A stretch of DNA of 64,000 nt, from the NCBI RefSeq assembly GCF_001956295.1, contig NZ_MRTD01000017.1, positions 62,001 through 126,000 on the forward strand. The letters run 5' to 3'. This DNA is from Paenibacillus sp. FSL A5-0031. Lineage in GTDB: Bacteria; Bacillota; Bacilli; Paenibacillales; Paenibacillaceae. The translations under genes and the position numbers were made by a program. Shown piece after piece: positions 46,101-53,054 of this stretch. Under the pieces are notes generated by a model. It was not told where the DNA came from. It saw only the letters and a list, made by a program, of their open reading frames with translations, and ran no database searches. Each line of letters begins with the position of its first letter. Position 1 is the stretch's first letter.

Positions 46101-46525
46101 GTATCGGCTGCTTCTAACCCCGCATGCGCCGCATATCGATTACGGAGATGGGTTGTATCTGCTTCGTCATCATCATAGTAAGGCCTATCCTCTGGATGAA
46201 GGAGTGAGGGATAGATACGGGCAGGAGTATCATACTCATTTTGAAAATGATGAATTTGCAGCAGCGCCGCAGCAACATGCTGGCAATACTTATCGTAGGT
46301 GCTGAAAGCGAGACAGGAGCACTCCGCTTCGACGTCTCCATCCAGGTCAATATCAATCGTAACCTCATAGCGATGGTTGCCGATTACGATAGCTTTAAAG
46401 CTGCTTGCCTCAGGACCTCGGTCCGCAAGCGTAACTTTTCCATCTTTATAGTAGGCTTCGCCGCGTTCGTAGAAGGTATCGCCGCATAGCAGCTTAATGA
46501 CTCGCTCGGACAACTGTACGCTCAT
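43190..46525 (-). CDS. SNF2-family helicase with SWIM zinc finger
   Basis: This 1111-residue protein has an N-terminal SWIM motif (CSCLAFSTYDKYCQH, near residues 68-83). Long intervening domains lead to a C-terminal SNF2 motor: ADDMGLGKTVQAI near 680, LILDEAQYFKN near 785, LRRLKSDVLKELPDK and the motif VI QAADRAHRIGQ near 1047. It is a DNA-dependent ATPase, probably acting on protein-DNA complexes or in transcription/repair. The ATG at 46525 begins the family-like MSVQLSERV; an upstream start at 46609 adds a Cys-rich extension without a ribosome site. Single gene. Confidence 0.92.
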   Translation of the reverse strand: MSVQLSERVIKLLCGDTFYERGEAYYKDGKVTLADRGPEASSFKAIVIGNHRYEVTIDIDLDGDVEAECSCLAFSTYDKYCQHVAAALLQIHHFQNEYDTPARIYPSLLHPEDRPYYDDDEADTTHLRNRYAAHAGLEAADTRLANGMLGLFSHRPIRTSGSRSLLDMRTTLEVEISVKLFPYGFRKHMFGIELKVGPKRLYIVQQIREFLEKVDRREPYVFSKHFTYDPAVHSFQQENDAVLARLIQIYRNEKIFRESLSRSFLREAPAGGDRMLLVPPSSWEKTLPLLTAAPTVQLLYNNQTFHGIERSDEALPLHFAFDQATSDGYQLDIQGLDQIIIMEDYELVITNGKLIELKPESCTRLMEMKQLLDTSRKPKIHIAPAQMEPFMERVIPGLMKLGSVGIAESISDRVLQTQLKAKLYLDRVRDRLVAGLEFQYGDIIINPLEGSEKSRGTDRILMRDGEQERLILELMELVPFAKTEGGYFMEDEDSEFEFLHHIIPRLEKLLTVYATSAVKVRIVTKHAAPKVTINVDERTDWLEFKFDMDGIPESEIRNLLKSLEVQRKYHRLPNGSLLPLDGAEFQEIIHFLNEVGLRQSDIQGSEFRIPTARGLHLIGSHENGNAVRLGKSFRRLLENMRNPDNLDFPVPDNLANVLRDYQQYGYQWMKTLAHYHFGGILADDMGLGKTVQAITFVVSVLPEIRKREQPALIVAPASLAYNWLNELKKFAPEVRAVIADGTKSERSGLLTGDSSADVIITSYPLLRKDIKDYMKQSFHTLILDEAQYFKNHTTQTAQAVKAIDAGYRFALTGTPVENTLEELWSIFGAVFPALFPSKQAFNELSREAVAKRVRPFLLRRLKSDVLKELPDKIESIQASELLPEQKQLYVGFLAKLQQETVKHLNDESFQQNRIRILAGITRLRQLCCHPALFVEDYRGSSAKFEQLLEIIEECQSAGKRLLIFSQFTEMLGLIARELGYRGITHFYLDGQTKASERVELCNRFNDGERDLFLLSLKAGGTGLNLTGADTVILYDLWWNPAVEQQAADRAHRIGQKNVVQVIRLVTQGTVEDKMYELQQKKMNLIDEVIQPGQEALSSLSEKDIREILMIE

Positions 46526-46782
46526 GGTATGGTTCCTTTCCGCTAGCGGAACGCTTGTTCCGATGTGTAAGTTAATTCTTATCATATCAGAATATGTACA
46601 GCAGGTCACAATTCAAAATGTGGGCATTGTGCTTTTGAAATAAAAGCCTAACATGAAACAAGGTTATTGCTAGCTCTATTTTTGATGTGGTCTAGGCAGC
46701 TCTTACTGAAATCGAATGCAATCAACGGTATAATGTAGGAAAAGAAGCTAAGCTTGATTATGGGAAAAGGAGCTGGACAACC

Positions 46783-47757
46783 ATGCATTACCGACGACTT
46801 GGAAATAGCGGCCTCAAAGTATCCGCGCTCGGTTTAGGTACCAACGCTTTTGGCAAACGCGCAGATTATGAGGCTTCAAAACAAATCATTCATAGCGCGA
46901 TAGACAATGGAATCAACTTTATCGATACAGCCAACATCTATGCAGCCACCGAATCCGAAAAAATTATTGGGCAGGTGCTTGAGGGACAGCGTCAACATGT
47001 TGTTTTAGCTACAAAAGCAGGGCTAGTTCGGGGAGCAGGCGTAAATGAGCGCGGCTCATCCAGATTTCATTTGCAGACGGAATTGGAACAGAGCTTAAAA
47101 CGTCTAAAAACCGACTATATCGATCTATATCAAATTCATACGTTTGATCCTGAAACACCGCTTGAGGAAACACTTCGAGCGCTAGAGGATATGGTACGCT
47201 CTGGCAAGGTGCGCTACATCGGAGCTTCCAATTACTTTGCGTGGGAGCTGATGAAGGCGCTCGGAATCAGTGATCGGCTTGGGATAAACCGCTTCGTATC
47301 GACACAAGTAAGCTACTCCTTAGCGGATCGAACGCCGGAAAACGAGCTGGTTCCGATGTGTCTAGACCAAGGCGTAGGCATCATTCCGTATTTTCCGCTG
47401 GCAGGCGGCATTTTGTCAGGGAAATACAGCGCAGCCGAGCAAGCGCCAGAGGGCTCTCGCGCTCAGACCGACCCGAGTTTCCAGCGATTTATCGATACTA
47501 AAACCATTGCGCTAGGTGAAAATGTAGCGAAGCTTGCGGGACAATTGGACTGTACGCCAAGCGTATTATCACTCGCGTGGCTCATGCATCAGCCTATCGT
47601 ATCTACAGTCATTGTGGGAGCGACAAAGGTGGAGCAGCTCAAAGAAAACTTGAAGAGTGTATCCTTGCAGCTGACCGCAGATACAGAAGAGGAATTGCAG
47701 AAGATTAGCCGCCCATTCCGTACGGGTGAACCTTTTGCATGGTATCGCTTGCCGTAG
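46783..47757 (+). CDS. Aldo/keto reductase
   Basis: This 324-residue enzyme has the (beta/alpha)8 aldo/keto reductase pattern: MHYRRLGNSGLKVSALGLG, INFIDTANIYAATESEKIIG with the catalytic Tyr near residue 57, YIDLYQIHTFDP, and the NADPH-binding end STVIVGATKVEQLKEN. Its closest style is the voltage-gated K-channel-beta/YghZ/YajO branch that reduces small aldehydes. The start follows AAAGGAG by 10 bases. Single gene. Confidence 0.92.
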   Translation: MHYRRLGNSGLKVSALGLGTNAFGKRADYEASKQIIHSAIDNGINFIDTANIYAATESEKIIGQVLEGQRQHVVLATKAGLVRGAGVNERGSSRFHLQTELEQSLKRLKTDYIDLYQIHTFDPETPLEETLRALEDMVRSGKVRYIGASNYFAWELMKALGISDRLGINRFVSTQVSYSLADRTPENELVPMCLDQGVGIIPYFPLAGGILSGKYSAAEQAPEGSRAQTDPSFQRFIDTKTIALGENVAKLAGQLDCTPSVLSLAWLMHQPIVSTVIVGATKVEQLKENLKSVSLQLTADTEEELQKISRPFRTGEPFAWYRLP

Positions 47758-47770
47758 AGATTGACACAAC

Positions 47771-47827
47771 AGGTACCCACATGCAAAACACTTTGAAAAA
47801 GGTGCATAGCTTGTGGGTGCTTTTTTG
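47771..47827 (+). terminator. Terminator of the aldo/keto reductase gene
   Basis: ACCCACATGC (47775-47784) pairs with GCAT and GTGGGT (47804-47818) with a bulge, followed by six T. Confidence 0.65.
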
Positions 47828-47939
47828 TATCGAAGTCTTGTTATTGTTGCATTCGTGGGAAAATTGTAGATGCGGCCTTGTTTCATCTCTATCCGATTTG
47901 TTTTATAAGTTATTATCGAATAGGAGGAGAGTGAGAGGC

Positions 47940-48290
47940 ATGACGGAGAAGCAAACCTATTATGTATCGATTTCTGGAAAGCGGGTCGAGCCTGAACCTT
48001 CCATCAATGATCAGTTAACGGTAACAGCAACGCAGGCGGAGATCAGCGAGCTTCAGCAGCTGCTCGACCAAATTCAGCGGGATGATGAAAAAACACAATT
48101 TCGCGCACCAATCCCTTATAAATCAGCTGATAATGACAAAGCAACCGACAAGTTTAATGAGGATATCATCAAGGTGTACGAAGCTGTGTACGCGTTAGGC
48201 ACGGCAGAAACGAGAGATCATATTCGCCAAATGAATATTTTAAACAAGCTGCACGACTCTGATTACGACTATCCCGGATATGAGCGTTAA
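47940..48290 (+). CDS. Unidentified 116-residue protein
   Basis: The ATG at 47940 follows TAGGAGGAGAGTGAGAGG, with two possible ribosome sites. The product begins with a beta-strand-like TYYVSISGKRVEP, then an acidic amphipathic stretch (ATQAEISELQQLLDQIQRDDE) and a Tyr-rich charged end (DSDYDYPGYER). It is soluble and acidic. I do not recognise the family. The frame is open upstream to 47739, but that part overlaps the preceding terminator. A good terminator follows, so it is a single-gene unit. Confidence 0.6.
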   Translation: MTEKQTYYVSISGKRVEPEPSINDQLTVTATQAEISELQQLLDQIQRDDEKTQFRAPIPYKSADNDKATDKFNEDIIKVYEAVYALGTAETRDHIRQMNILNKLHDSDYDYPGYER

Positions 48291-48311
48291 AACGGTAAGC
48301 CGGTAAACAGA

Positions 48312-48359
48312 TAAGAGGCTGTCACTATAGGCAAATTGCCTTAATGAGACAGCCTCTTT
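48312..48359 (+). terminator. Terminator after the 116-residue gene
   Basis: AAGAGGCTGTC pairs with GACAGCCTCTT, with an inner GGCAA/TTGCC stem, followed by a T-rich run. Confidence 0.82.
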
Positions 48360-48403
48360 GCTTTTGAATTGGATAAATGATGAAGAACAATGGTTTATTC
48401 AGA

Positions 48404-48748
48404 TTAATATTGATGCCGCTCTAAGTCGTCTACGTAGTCCTTGGCCTCTTTGAGGCTGACGCCACTTTTTTTTCTAAATTCTTTGATTGCTTGAACTCTC
48501 TTTCCCGAAGCAACCAGCATGCGTAATCTATCATCGATATTTATAGGAATATTTTGGCGGGGCAGTCCGGGTGAGGAAGGAGGGGAATTCAGGTTTGGCT
48601 TGGGTGATCCCGAAAAATCCGAGTGATTGTTAGCCCGTTGAAGCTCCAATTTTATTTCGTCAACCTGTCTCTGCAGGCTGAACACTTTCAGCCCAAGCAG
48701 GACGGATAGAACTAATGCACTCACAGCAACAATTTCGATCGTTTCCAT
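48404..48748 (-). CDS. Membrane-anchored protein with a ribosomal L7/L12 C-terminal-like domain
   Basis: This 114-residue protein has an N-terminal membrane segment (IVAVSALVLSVLLGLKVF) and a short coiled coil. A Pro/Ser/Asn-rich linker (PKPNLNSPPSSPGLP) leads to a C-terminal domain whose VQAIKEFRKKSGVSLKEAKD resembles the helix-turn-helix of the L7/L12 CTD. In L7/L12 this surface recruits translation GTPases; what it does when fixed to the membrane is unknown. The ATG has AGGAGG 11 bases upstream. Confidence 0.8.
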   Translation of the reverse strand: METIEIVAVSALVLSVLLGLKVFSLQRQVDEIKLELQRANNHSDFSGSPKPNLNSPPSSPGLPRQNIPINIDDRLRMLVASGKRVQAIKEFRKKSGVSLKEAKDYVDDLERHQY

Positions 48749-48837
48749 TACGAATCTCCCCCTCCTATTTTGAAAACCTATTATAACATAATTACAATTA
48801 TTGCAAGGGTGATTTCGAGATGCGGAGCAAGAATGTT

Positions 48838-48866
48838 TTGATAATGAGAATGATTATTAATATAAT
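48838..48866 (+). promoter_or_regulatory. Strong sigma-A promoter with overlapping Fur box (iron locus)
   Basis: TTGATA (48838-48843), 17-base spacer, TATAAT (48861-48866). GATAATGAGAATGATTATT (48840-48858) matches 16 of 19 bases of the Fur consensus and covers the spacer, so iron-bound Fur should block it. Confidence 0.75.
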
Positions 48867-48905
48867 AAGAGAGGTGGAAATTGTATATAGACATGGAAGG
48901 TGAAC

Positions 48906-50870
48906 ATGATGACATTACAGGAACATATACCATTATGGAATCATGCTGCTATAAGGGTGCTTGATGTTCGTCGGTCTATTTTGCGATCGGGTGAGAGTTT
49001 GCAAGGCTTCCGATTGCCAGCTAGTGCCTTCTTATTCACTGCTGCTGGTGATGCAAAAATTCTCATCGACGGAATGGAGCATATGGTGAATCGTTTTTAT
49101 ATGTGCCATGCCGGAAAAGGCGCTACGATTGATATTGTGCAAGTGAATGAAAAACTCGATTATTATTTTATTTTTTACAAAGCAGTCCTCGTTTTACCAG
49201 CTCGTAAAGAACTGTTAAATGTATATAGAGACAATAATCCTTTTCAAATGCAATATGGTTTTGCCCCTGCCTATCCGCTAGGTCTTCTGACGAGAGTCGA
49301 GCAAATGTATTCGCACTGGAGGCTCGATATGCAATTGGAAAGATTTCATGTGAGAGCGTTGTTTCACCAATTGGTATACGATCTTATGAAGCAGCTCCAT
49401 GCCGCTGAGGGTACAGCCAAGACTCAGCCGGATTACGTCAGCCAAACGATTCGCTTCATGGAGGAACGTTATGCTGAGACGATCAGTCTTCAAGAATTGG
49501 CGAGTACTCTTCATTGCAATGAGAGAAAGCTGCAGCGATTATTTAAAGCGCAGCTTCGGATTGGGCCACTGGAGTATCTCATTCAGGTTCGAATGGATCA
49601 TGCGCAAACGATGTTATTGAATACGAATATGCCGCTTAAAGCCATTGCAGAATCAGTAGGTTATGGTGATAGTTATTATTTTAGCCGAGCCTTTAAGAAG
49701 CATATTGGCGTTTCTCCTCTTTACTTCAGAAAGCACCGTCGGATAAGTTCATCCTCTATGTCGCAAAATTCCATTGTCGCAGCTAATTCTCTCTCGTATG
49801 ATAGTGATTGTGATAATCATTATCAACAATTAGACGGAGGAGTTATACGGATGAATAGGAGTAAGAGGTCGATTTTAGCGGTTAGCTTGATGCTCAGTTT
49901 AATTTTATTGTTGAGTGCATGTTCGACGGGAAATAGCACGGGAAACAATACGGGAGGGGCTAGTCCAGCTGGAGCTGAATCTAGTGCAGCTTCTACAAAT
50001 ACAAATGTATCGCAGACAGCGCAACAGGCGTATCCTGTTGTTATTAAACATATGAAGGGCGAAACAACGCTGGAGCAGCGCCCACTTAAAATTGCGGTGC
50101 TTGATACAAAATTTGTGGATCAATTGGTAACTTTAGAAGAGCAGCCAGCGGGCAGTGTAAAAGCTGCTGCAGATAAAACAGACTTCCCAGCTTATTTAAT
50201 GGATAAGCTGAAGGATGTTAAATTGCTCGGTACAAGGGATGAGCCCAACCTTGAGGCCATTACGGCCATGGAACCCGATTTAATTATTTGTACGGAATTC
50301 CAAGAAGAAGTGTATGAGAGCTTGTCCAAAATTGCTCCAACGATCATGCTCGAATTTAATGAGGATTGGCGCGTCACATTAGATACTTTTGGAAAAATTG
50401 TAGGGAAGTCTGAAGAAGCGAAGGCTGTCTTGGAGGCCTACAACGAGAAAACAGAGAAGCTGAAGGTAGAGCTAAAGGCTAAGCTAGGAGATCAGACTGT
50501 TGCATTAGCGCGTCCACGTGATGAGGGGATACGGATACATACACCAATCCACCGTACAGGAGCTATTTTATACAATGATTTAGGCTTGAATGCCCCAGAA
50601 TCGGTTTTGAAGGAAAAGGATACCGCTTATGAAATTGCATTAGAGGCTTTCCCGGAGGTTGGCGCTAATCATTATTTCCTCGTAAAAGATGATATGTTCA
50701 AGGCGGCAGTGGACGAAATCCAGAAGACGGAAACGTGGAAAAATGTTGAAGCTGTGAAAAACAATCAAGTCTATGATGTGGATTCAAACATATGGATTGC
50801 CTATTATGGCCCGATTGCCATTAATATGATTGTTGACCGGGTAGCAGAAATTTTCCTTGGTAAGGCTTAA
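48906..50870 (+). CDS. AraC-family regulator reading in frame into a siderophore-binding lipoprotein
   Basis: The frame encodes an N-terminal sensor region (about 1-170) and an AraC helix-turn-helix pair (SLQELASTLHCNERKLQRLF; GYGDSYYFSRAFKKHIGVSP) ending near residue 285. About 30 polar residues follow, then, without any stop, MNRSKRSILAVSLMLSLILL and lipobox LLSAC of a complete siderophore-binding protein. If read through, the 654-residue product would place a DNA-binding domain inside and a binding domain outside the cell. Alternatively the frame holds two overlapping genes (see 49851). It resembles Btr, the Bacillus bacillibactin regulator that fuses AraC and FeuA-like domains, but Btr has no signal peptide between them. 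Start 48906 or 48909 (after GGAAGG). Confidence 0.8.
   Translation: MMTLQEHIPLWNHAAIRVLDVRRSILRSGESLQGFRLPASAFLFTAAGDAKILIDGMEHMVNRFYMCHAGKGATIDIVQVNEKLDYYFIFYKAVLVLPARKELLNVYRDNNPFQMQYGFAPAYPLGLLTRVEQMYSHWRLDMQLERFHVRALFHQLVYDLMKQLHAAEGTAKTQPDYVSQTIRFMEERYAETISLQELASTLHCNERKLQRLFKAQLRIGPLEYLIQVRMDHAQTMLLNTNMPLKAIAESVGYGDSYYFSRAFKKHIGVSPLYFRKHRRISSSSMSQNSIVAANSLSYDSDCDNHYQQLDGGVIRMNRSKRSILAVSLMLSLILLLSACSTGNSTGNNTGGASPAGAESSAASTNTNVSQTAQQAYPVVIKHMKGETTLEQRPLKIAVLDTKFVDQLVTLEEQPAGSVKAAADKTDFPAYLMDKLKDVKLLGTRDEPNLEAITAMEPDLIICTEFQEEVYESLSKIAPTIMLEFNEDWRVTLDTFGKIVGKSEEAKAVLEAYNEKTEKLKVELKAKLGDQTVALARPRDEGIRIHTPIHRTGAILYNDLGLNAPESVLKEKDTAYEIALEAFPEVGANHYFLVKDDMFKAAVDEIQKTETWKNVEAVKNNQVYDVDSNIWIAYYGPIAINMIVDRVAEIFLGKA
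49774..49825 (+). promoter_or_regulatory. Internal promoter and perfect Fur box inside the AraC/lipoprotein frame
   Basis: TTGTCG (49774-49779), 17-base spacer, TATGAT (49797-49802), and at the expected start point TGATAATCATTATCA (49811-49825), a perfect 7-1-7 Fur palindrome. GGAGGAG follows 8 bases before the ATG at 49851. Confidence 0.72.
49851..50870 (+). CDS. Iron-siderophore-binding lipoprotein (internal start)
   Basis: Starting at ATG 49851 (GGAGGAG 8 bases upstream) gives a normal 339-residue lipoprotein: basic MNRSKR, a hydrophobic core, lipobox LLSAC, a Ser/Thr/Asn-rich linker and a helical-backbone siderophore-binding fold (GTRDEPNLEAITAMEPDLII, then LSKIAPTIML). It delivers ferric siderophore to a permease encoded elsewhere; no FeuBC/FhuBG genes lie here. 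The promoter and Fur box just upstream argue that this product is made separately, at least under iron starvation. Confidence 0.88.
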   Translation: MNRSKRSILAVSLMLSLILLLSACSTGNSTGNNTGGASPAGAESSAASTNTNVSQTAQQAYPVVIKHMKGETTLEQRPLKIAVLDTKFVDQLVTLEEQPAGSVKAAADKTDFPAYLMDKLKDVKLLGTRDEPNLEAITAMEPDLIICTEFQEEVYESLSKIAPTIMLEFNEDWRVTLDTFGKIVGKSEEAKAVLEAYNEKTEKLKVELKAKLGDQTVALARPRDEGIRIHTPIHRTGAILYNDLGLNAPESVLKEKDTAYEIALEAFPEVGANHYFLVKDDMFKAAVDEIQKTETWKNVEAVKNNQVYDVDSNIWIAYYGPIAINMIVDRVAEIFLGKA

Positions 50871-50871
50871 C

Positions 50872-51657
50872 ATGTCGGCAACGCTTTCAAAGTCGGAGTG
50901 GGGCAATTTAAAAAGCAGATATAACTTCTCTTATGAGAATAATACTGACTCCGCTGATCGCTCCATTTATTCGAGAAATTTATTGAATAAGGAGCTATGC
51001 GAAACCTATCTGGATCGGCTAGGGAGCGAAATCGCTTCGCCATCAAGAAGAGTAACTGCGTCGATGCTCGCGAAGCGATATGCTTATCTAGTCGTTGCTC
51101 CTGTTCTGTATGCGATGACGGTATACAACAAGAATCTGACCATGACGTTGGACAATTGCCGCTTGGTTACACCTAGCGACAACGAGTTCAATGTGACTAA
51201 ATCCAAGTTTCCTAATTTAAGCTTTGAAGAACCAAGCGTTACGGAATCGGTAGCAGGGGAGCGGAAAGAGTGGCGGGATCAGGTAATAAGAGAACTTTTT
51301 GCAGAGCATATTTCTCCATTATTTCGTGCTTTATCTATGGTTGGCGGAATACCTATAGTGATCTTATGGGAGAATGCGATGGTACGAATTGCTCCGCTTT
51401 ATGAGGACGGACTGGAGGAAGAAATGAATCCGGCAATCTTACAACGGCTTCATGAAGATTTCACGTTTATTACGCAGACTGCACCTGGGAGCACATTTGG
51501 AGAACGTCGCAATCCGTTTACGAGGTTTATGAGCAAAACGAATATAGGCACGATGAGCGAGCTGCCTGATATTCGCCAAACCTGCTGCTTCTATTATGAA
51601 ATGTCTTCGGCGGAATATTGCAGAGCTTGTCCGAAACCTTTCGAATGCCATAAATAG
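50872..51657 (+). CDS. FhuF-like siderophore ferric reductase
   Basis: This 261-residue protein ends with the CC-x10-C-x2-C cluster motif (TCCFYYEMSSAEYCRAC) that holds the 2Fe-2S centre of FhuF-type ferric reductases, which free iron from imported siderophores. The ATG at 50872 begins one base after the lipoprotein stop, so translation is coupled; an in-frame TTG at 50857 lacks a better ribosome site. It shares the Fur-controlled promoters upstream. A terminator follows. Confidence 0.85.
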   Translation: MSATLSKSEWGNLKSRYNFSYENNTDSADRSIYSRNLLNKELCETYLDRLGSEIASPSRRVTASMLAKRYAYLVVAPVLYAMTVYNKNLTMTLDNCRLVTPSDNEFNVTKSKFPNLSFEEPSVTESVAGERKEWRDQVIRELFAEHISPLFRALSMVGGIPIVILWENAMVRIAPLYEDGLEEEMNPAILQRLHEDFTFITQTAPGSTFGERRNPFTRFMSKTNIGTMSELPDIRQTCCFYYEMSSAEYCRACPKPFECHK

Positions 51658-51667
51658 CTGGACATCG

Positions 51668-51712
51668 AGCAATCGTCTTGTCACCTTTTGGGGCAAGGAG
51701 ATTGCTTTTTTT
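51668..51712 (+). terminator. Terminator of the iron locus
   Basis: AGCAATC pairs with GATTGCT and inner CTTG with CAAG, followed by seven T. Confidence 0.75.
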
Positions 51713-51989
51713 AATTATTGGTTCTTAATATAAGGGATTTTGGAATATAATTCGATTCCACATATGCGACTTGACGGCCGGTGTCATAAAGTTGAAGCTT
51801 GGGATTTCTTAAGCAGCTTACAAACATTATTCATCCGGATTTATGTTAAATAGGAAAGAATGGTTTCTCCTGTTACAGCTATGAACATTTGAGCGAAGTA
51901 ATGGCAGTTAAAGGGGTCATTTCGGCGGCGTCCGCTAGGGAATCTTTTATAAATTTTTTCGGATGCTGAACATGTCCTCGTGGGGATGC

Positions 51990-52905
51990 TTCCACCACAA
52001 ATAGCGAATAGCAAACAGCAGGAGCTTTTCCTGCTATTTTTAATTTAGCTGGAAAAGCTCCAGTTAATTTTAAGATGCGCGCTTATATGTGTTAATTAGC
52101 AGGAAAAGCTCCATGTAATTTTGCTGCAAAGCGGCTTTTTAGCGATTATGTGTTGAATTAGCAGGAGTAAATCCTGTTAATTGCTATTTTAGGTTGCTTC
52201 CGCGTCAAATAGCAGGAGCTTTTCCTGTTAATTGCTAATTTGAGATGCTTCCATCACAAATAGCAGGAGCTTTTCCTGCTATTTTATATTTAGCTGGAAA
52301 AGCTCCAGTTAATTTTAAGCTGCGCACTCATTTGAGTTAATTAGCAGGAAATTCTCTATGAAATTTTGCTGGAGAGCAGCTTTTTAGCGATTATACGTTG
52401 AATTAGCAGGAGTAAATCCTGTTAATTGCTAATTTGGGCTGCTTCCATCACAAATAGAAGGAGCTTTTCCTGCTATTTTTAATTTAGCAGGAAAAGCTCC
52501 AGTTAATTTTAAGCTGCGCGCTCATTTGAGTGAATTAGCAGGAAATTCTCCAGGTAATTTTGCTGCAAAGCGGCTTTTTTGCGAATATGTGTTTAATTAG
52601 CAGGAGTAAATCCTGTTAATCGCTAAATTGGGCTGCTTCCATTACAAATAGCAGGAGCTTTTCCTGCTATTTTCGTTTTAGCTGGAAAAGCTCCAGTTAG
52701 TTTTAAGCTGCGCACTCATTTGAGTTAATTAGCAGGAAAAGCTCCATGTAATTTTGCTGGAGAGCAGCTTTTTAGCGATTATACGTTGAATTAGCAGGAG
52801 TAAATCCTGTTAATTGCTATTTTAGGTTGCTTCCGCGTCAAATAGCAGGAGCTTTTCCTGCTATTTTCGTTTTAGCTGGAAAAGCTCCTGTTAAATTTTT
52901 GCTGT
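51990..52905. repeat. 194-bp tandem repeat array rich in small dyads
   Basis: Units begin at 51990 (208 bp, with a 14-base insertion), 52198 (truncated, 51 bp), 52249, 52443, 52637 (194 bp each) and 52831 (partial). Each full unit has four dyads of the form TAGCAGGA-N5-TCCTGCTA or the reverse-complement version TAGCTGGAAAAGCTCCAGTTA, plus a small GCTG/CAGC hairpin with a T-run. Because 194 is not a multiple of 3 and no frame stays open, it does not encode protein. Units are mosaics: 52368-52431 is identical to 52756-52819. Confidence 0.92.
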
Positions 52906-53054
52906 GTGCTCAGCCCACGCAATGAGCTGGAAGTGCCATGCTGAGCATTCTGCAGACTCCATATTATAATAAGTTCGTTTTAATACTTAGTGTGTAGATA
53001 GATGTTCAGTTTTTCCCGTGCGCTGTTCGATTAGTACTGCTAATTAGGCACGTA

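Larger units (their letters stand above)
51658..53054. other. 1.4-kb gene-free region
   Basis: No reading frame of useful length on either strand. Bases 51713-51989 and 52906-53054 show no clear feature; the rest is the tandem repeat listed separately. Both flanking genes point into it. Confidence 0.8.

Noticed and set aside
46526..46609. N-terminal extension of the SNF2 helicase
   Set aside because: The extra 28 residues are Cys-rich and unlike the family, and the ATG at 46525 has a better ribosome site.
51990..52905. CRISPR array
   Set aside because: The repeating unit is 194 bp and tandem, with no unique spacers of constant length and no cas genes nearby.
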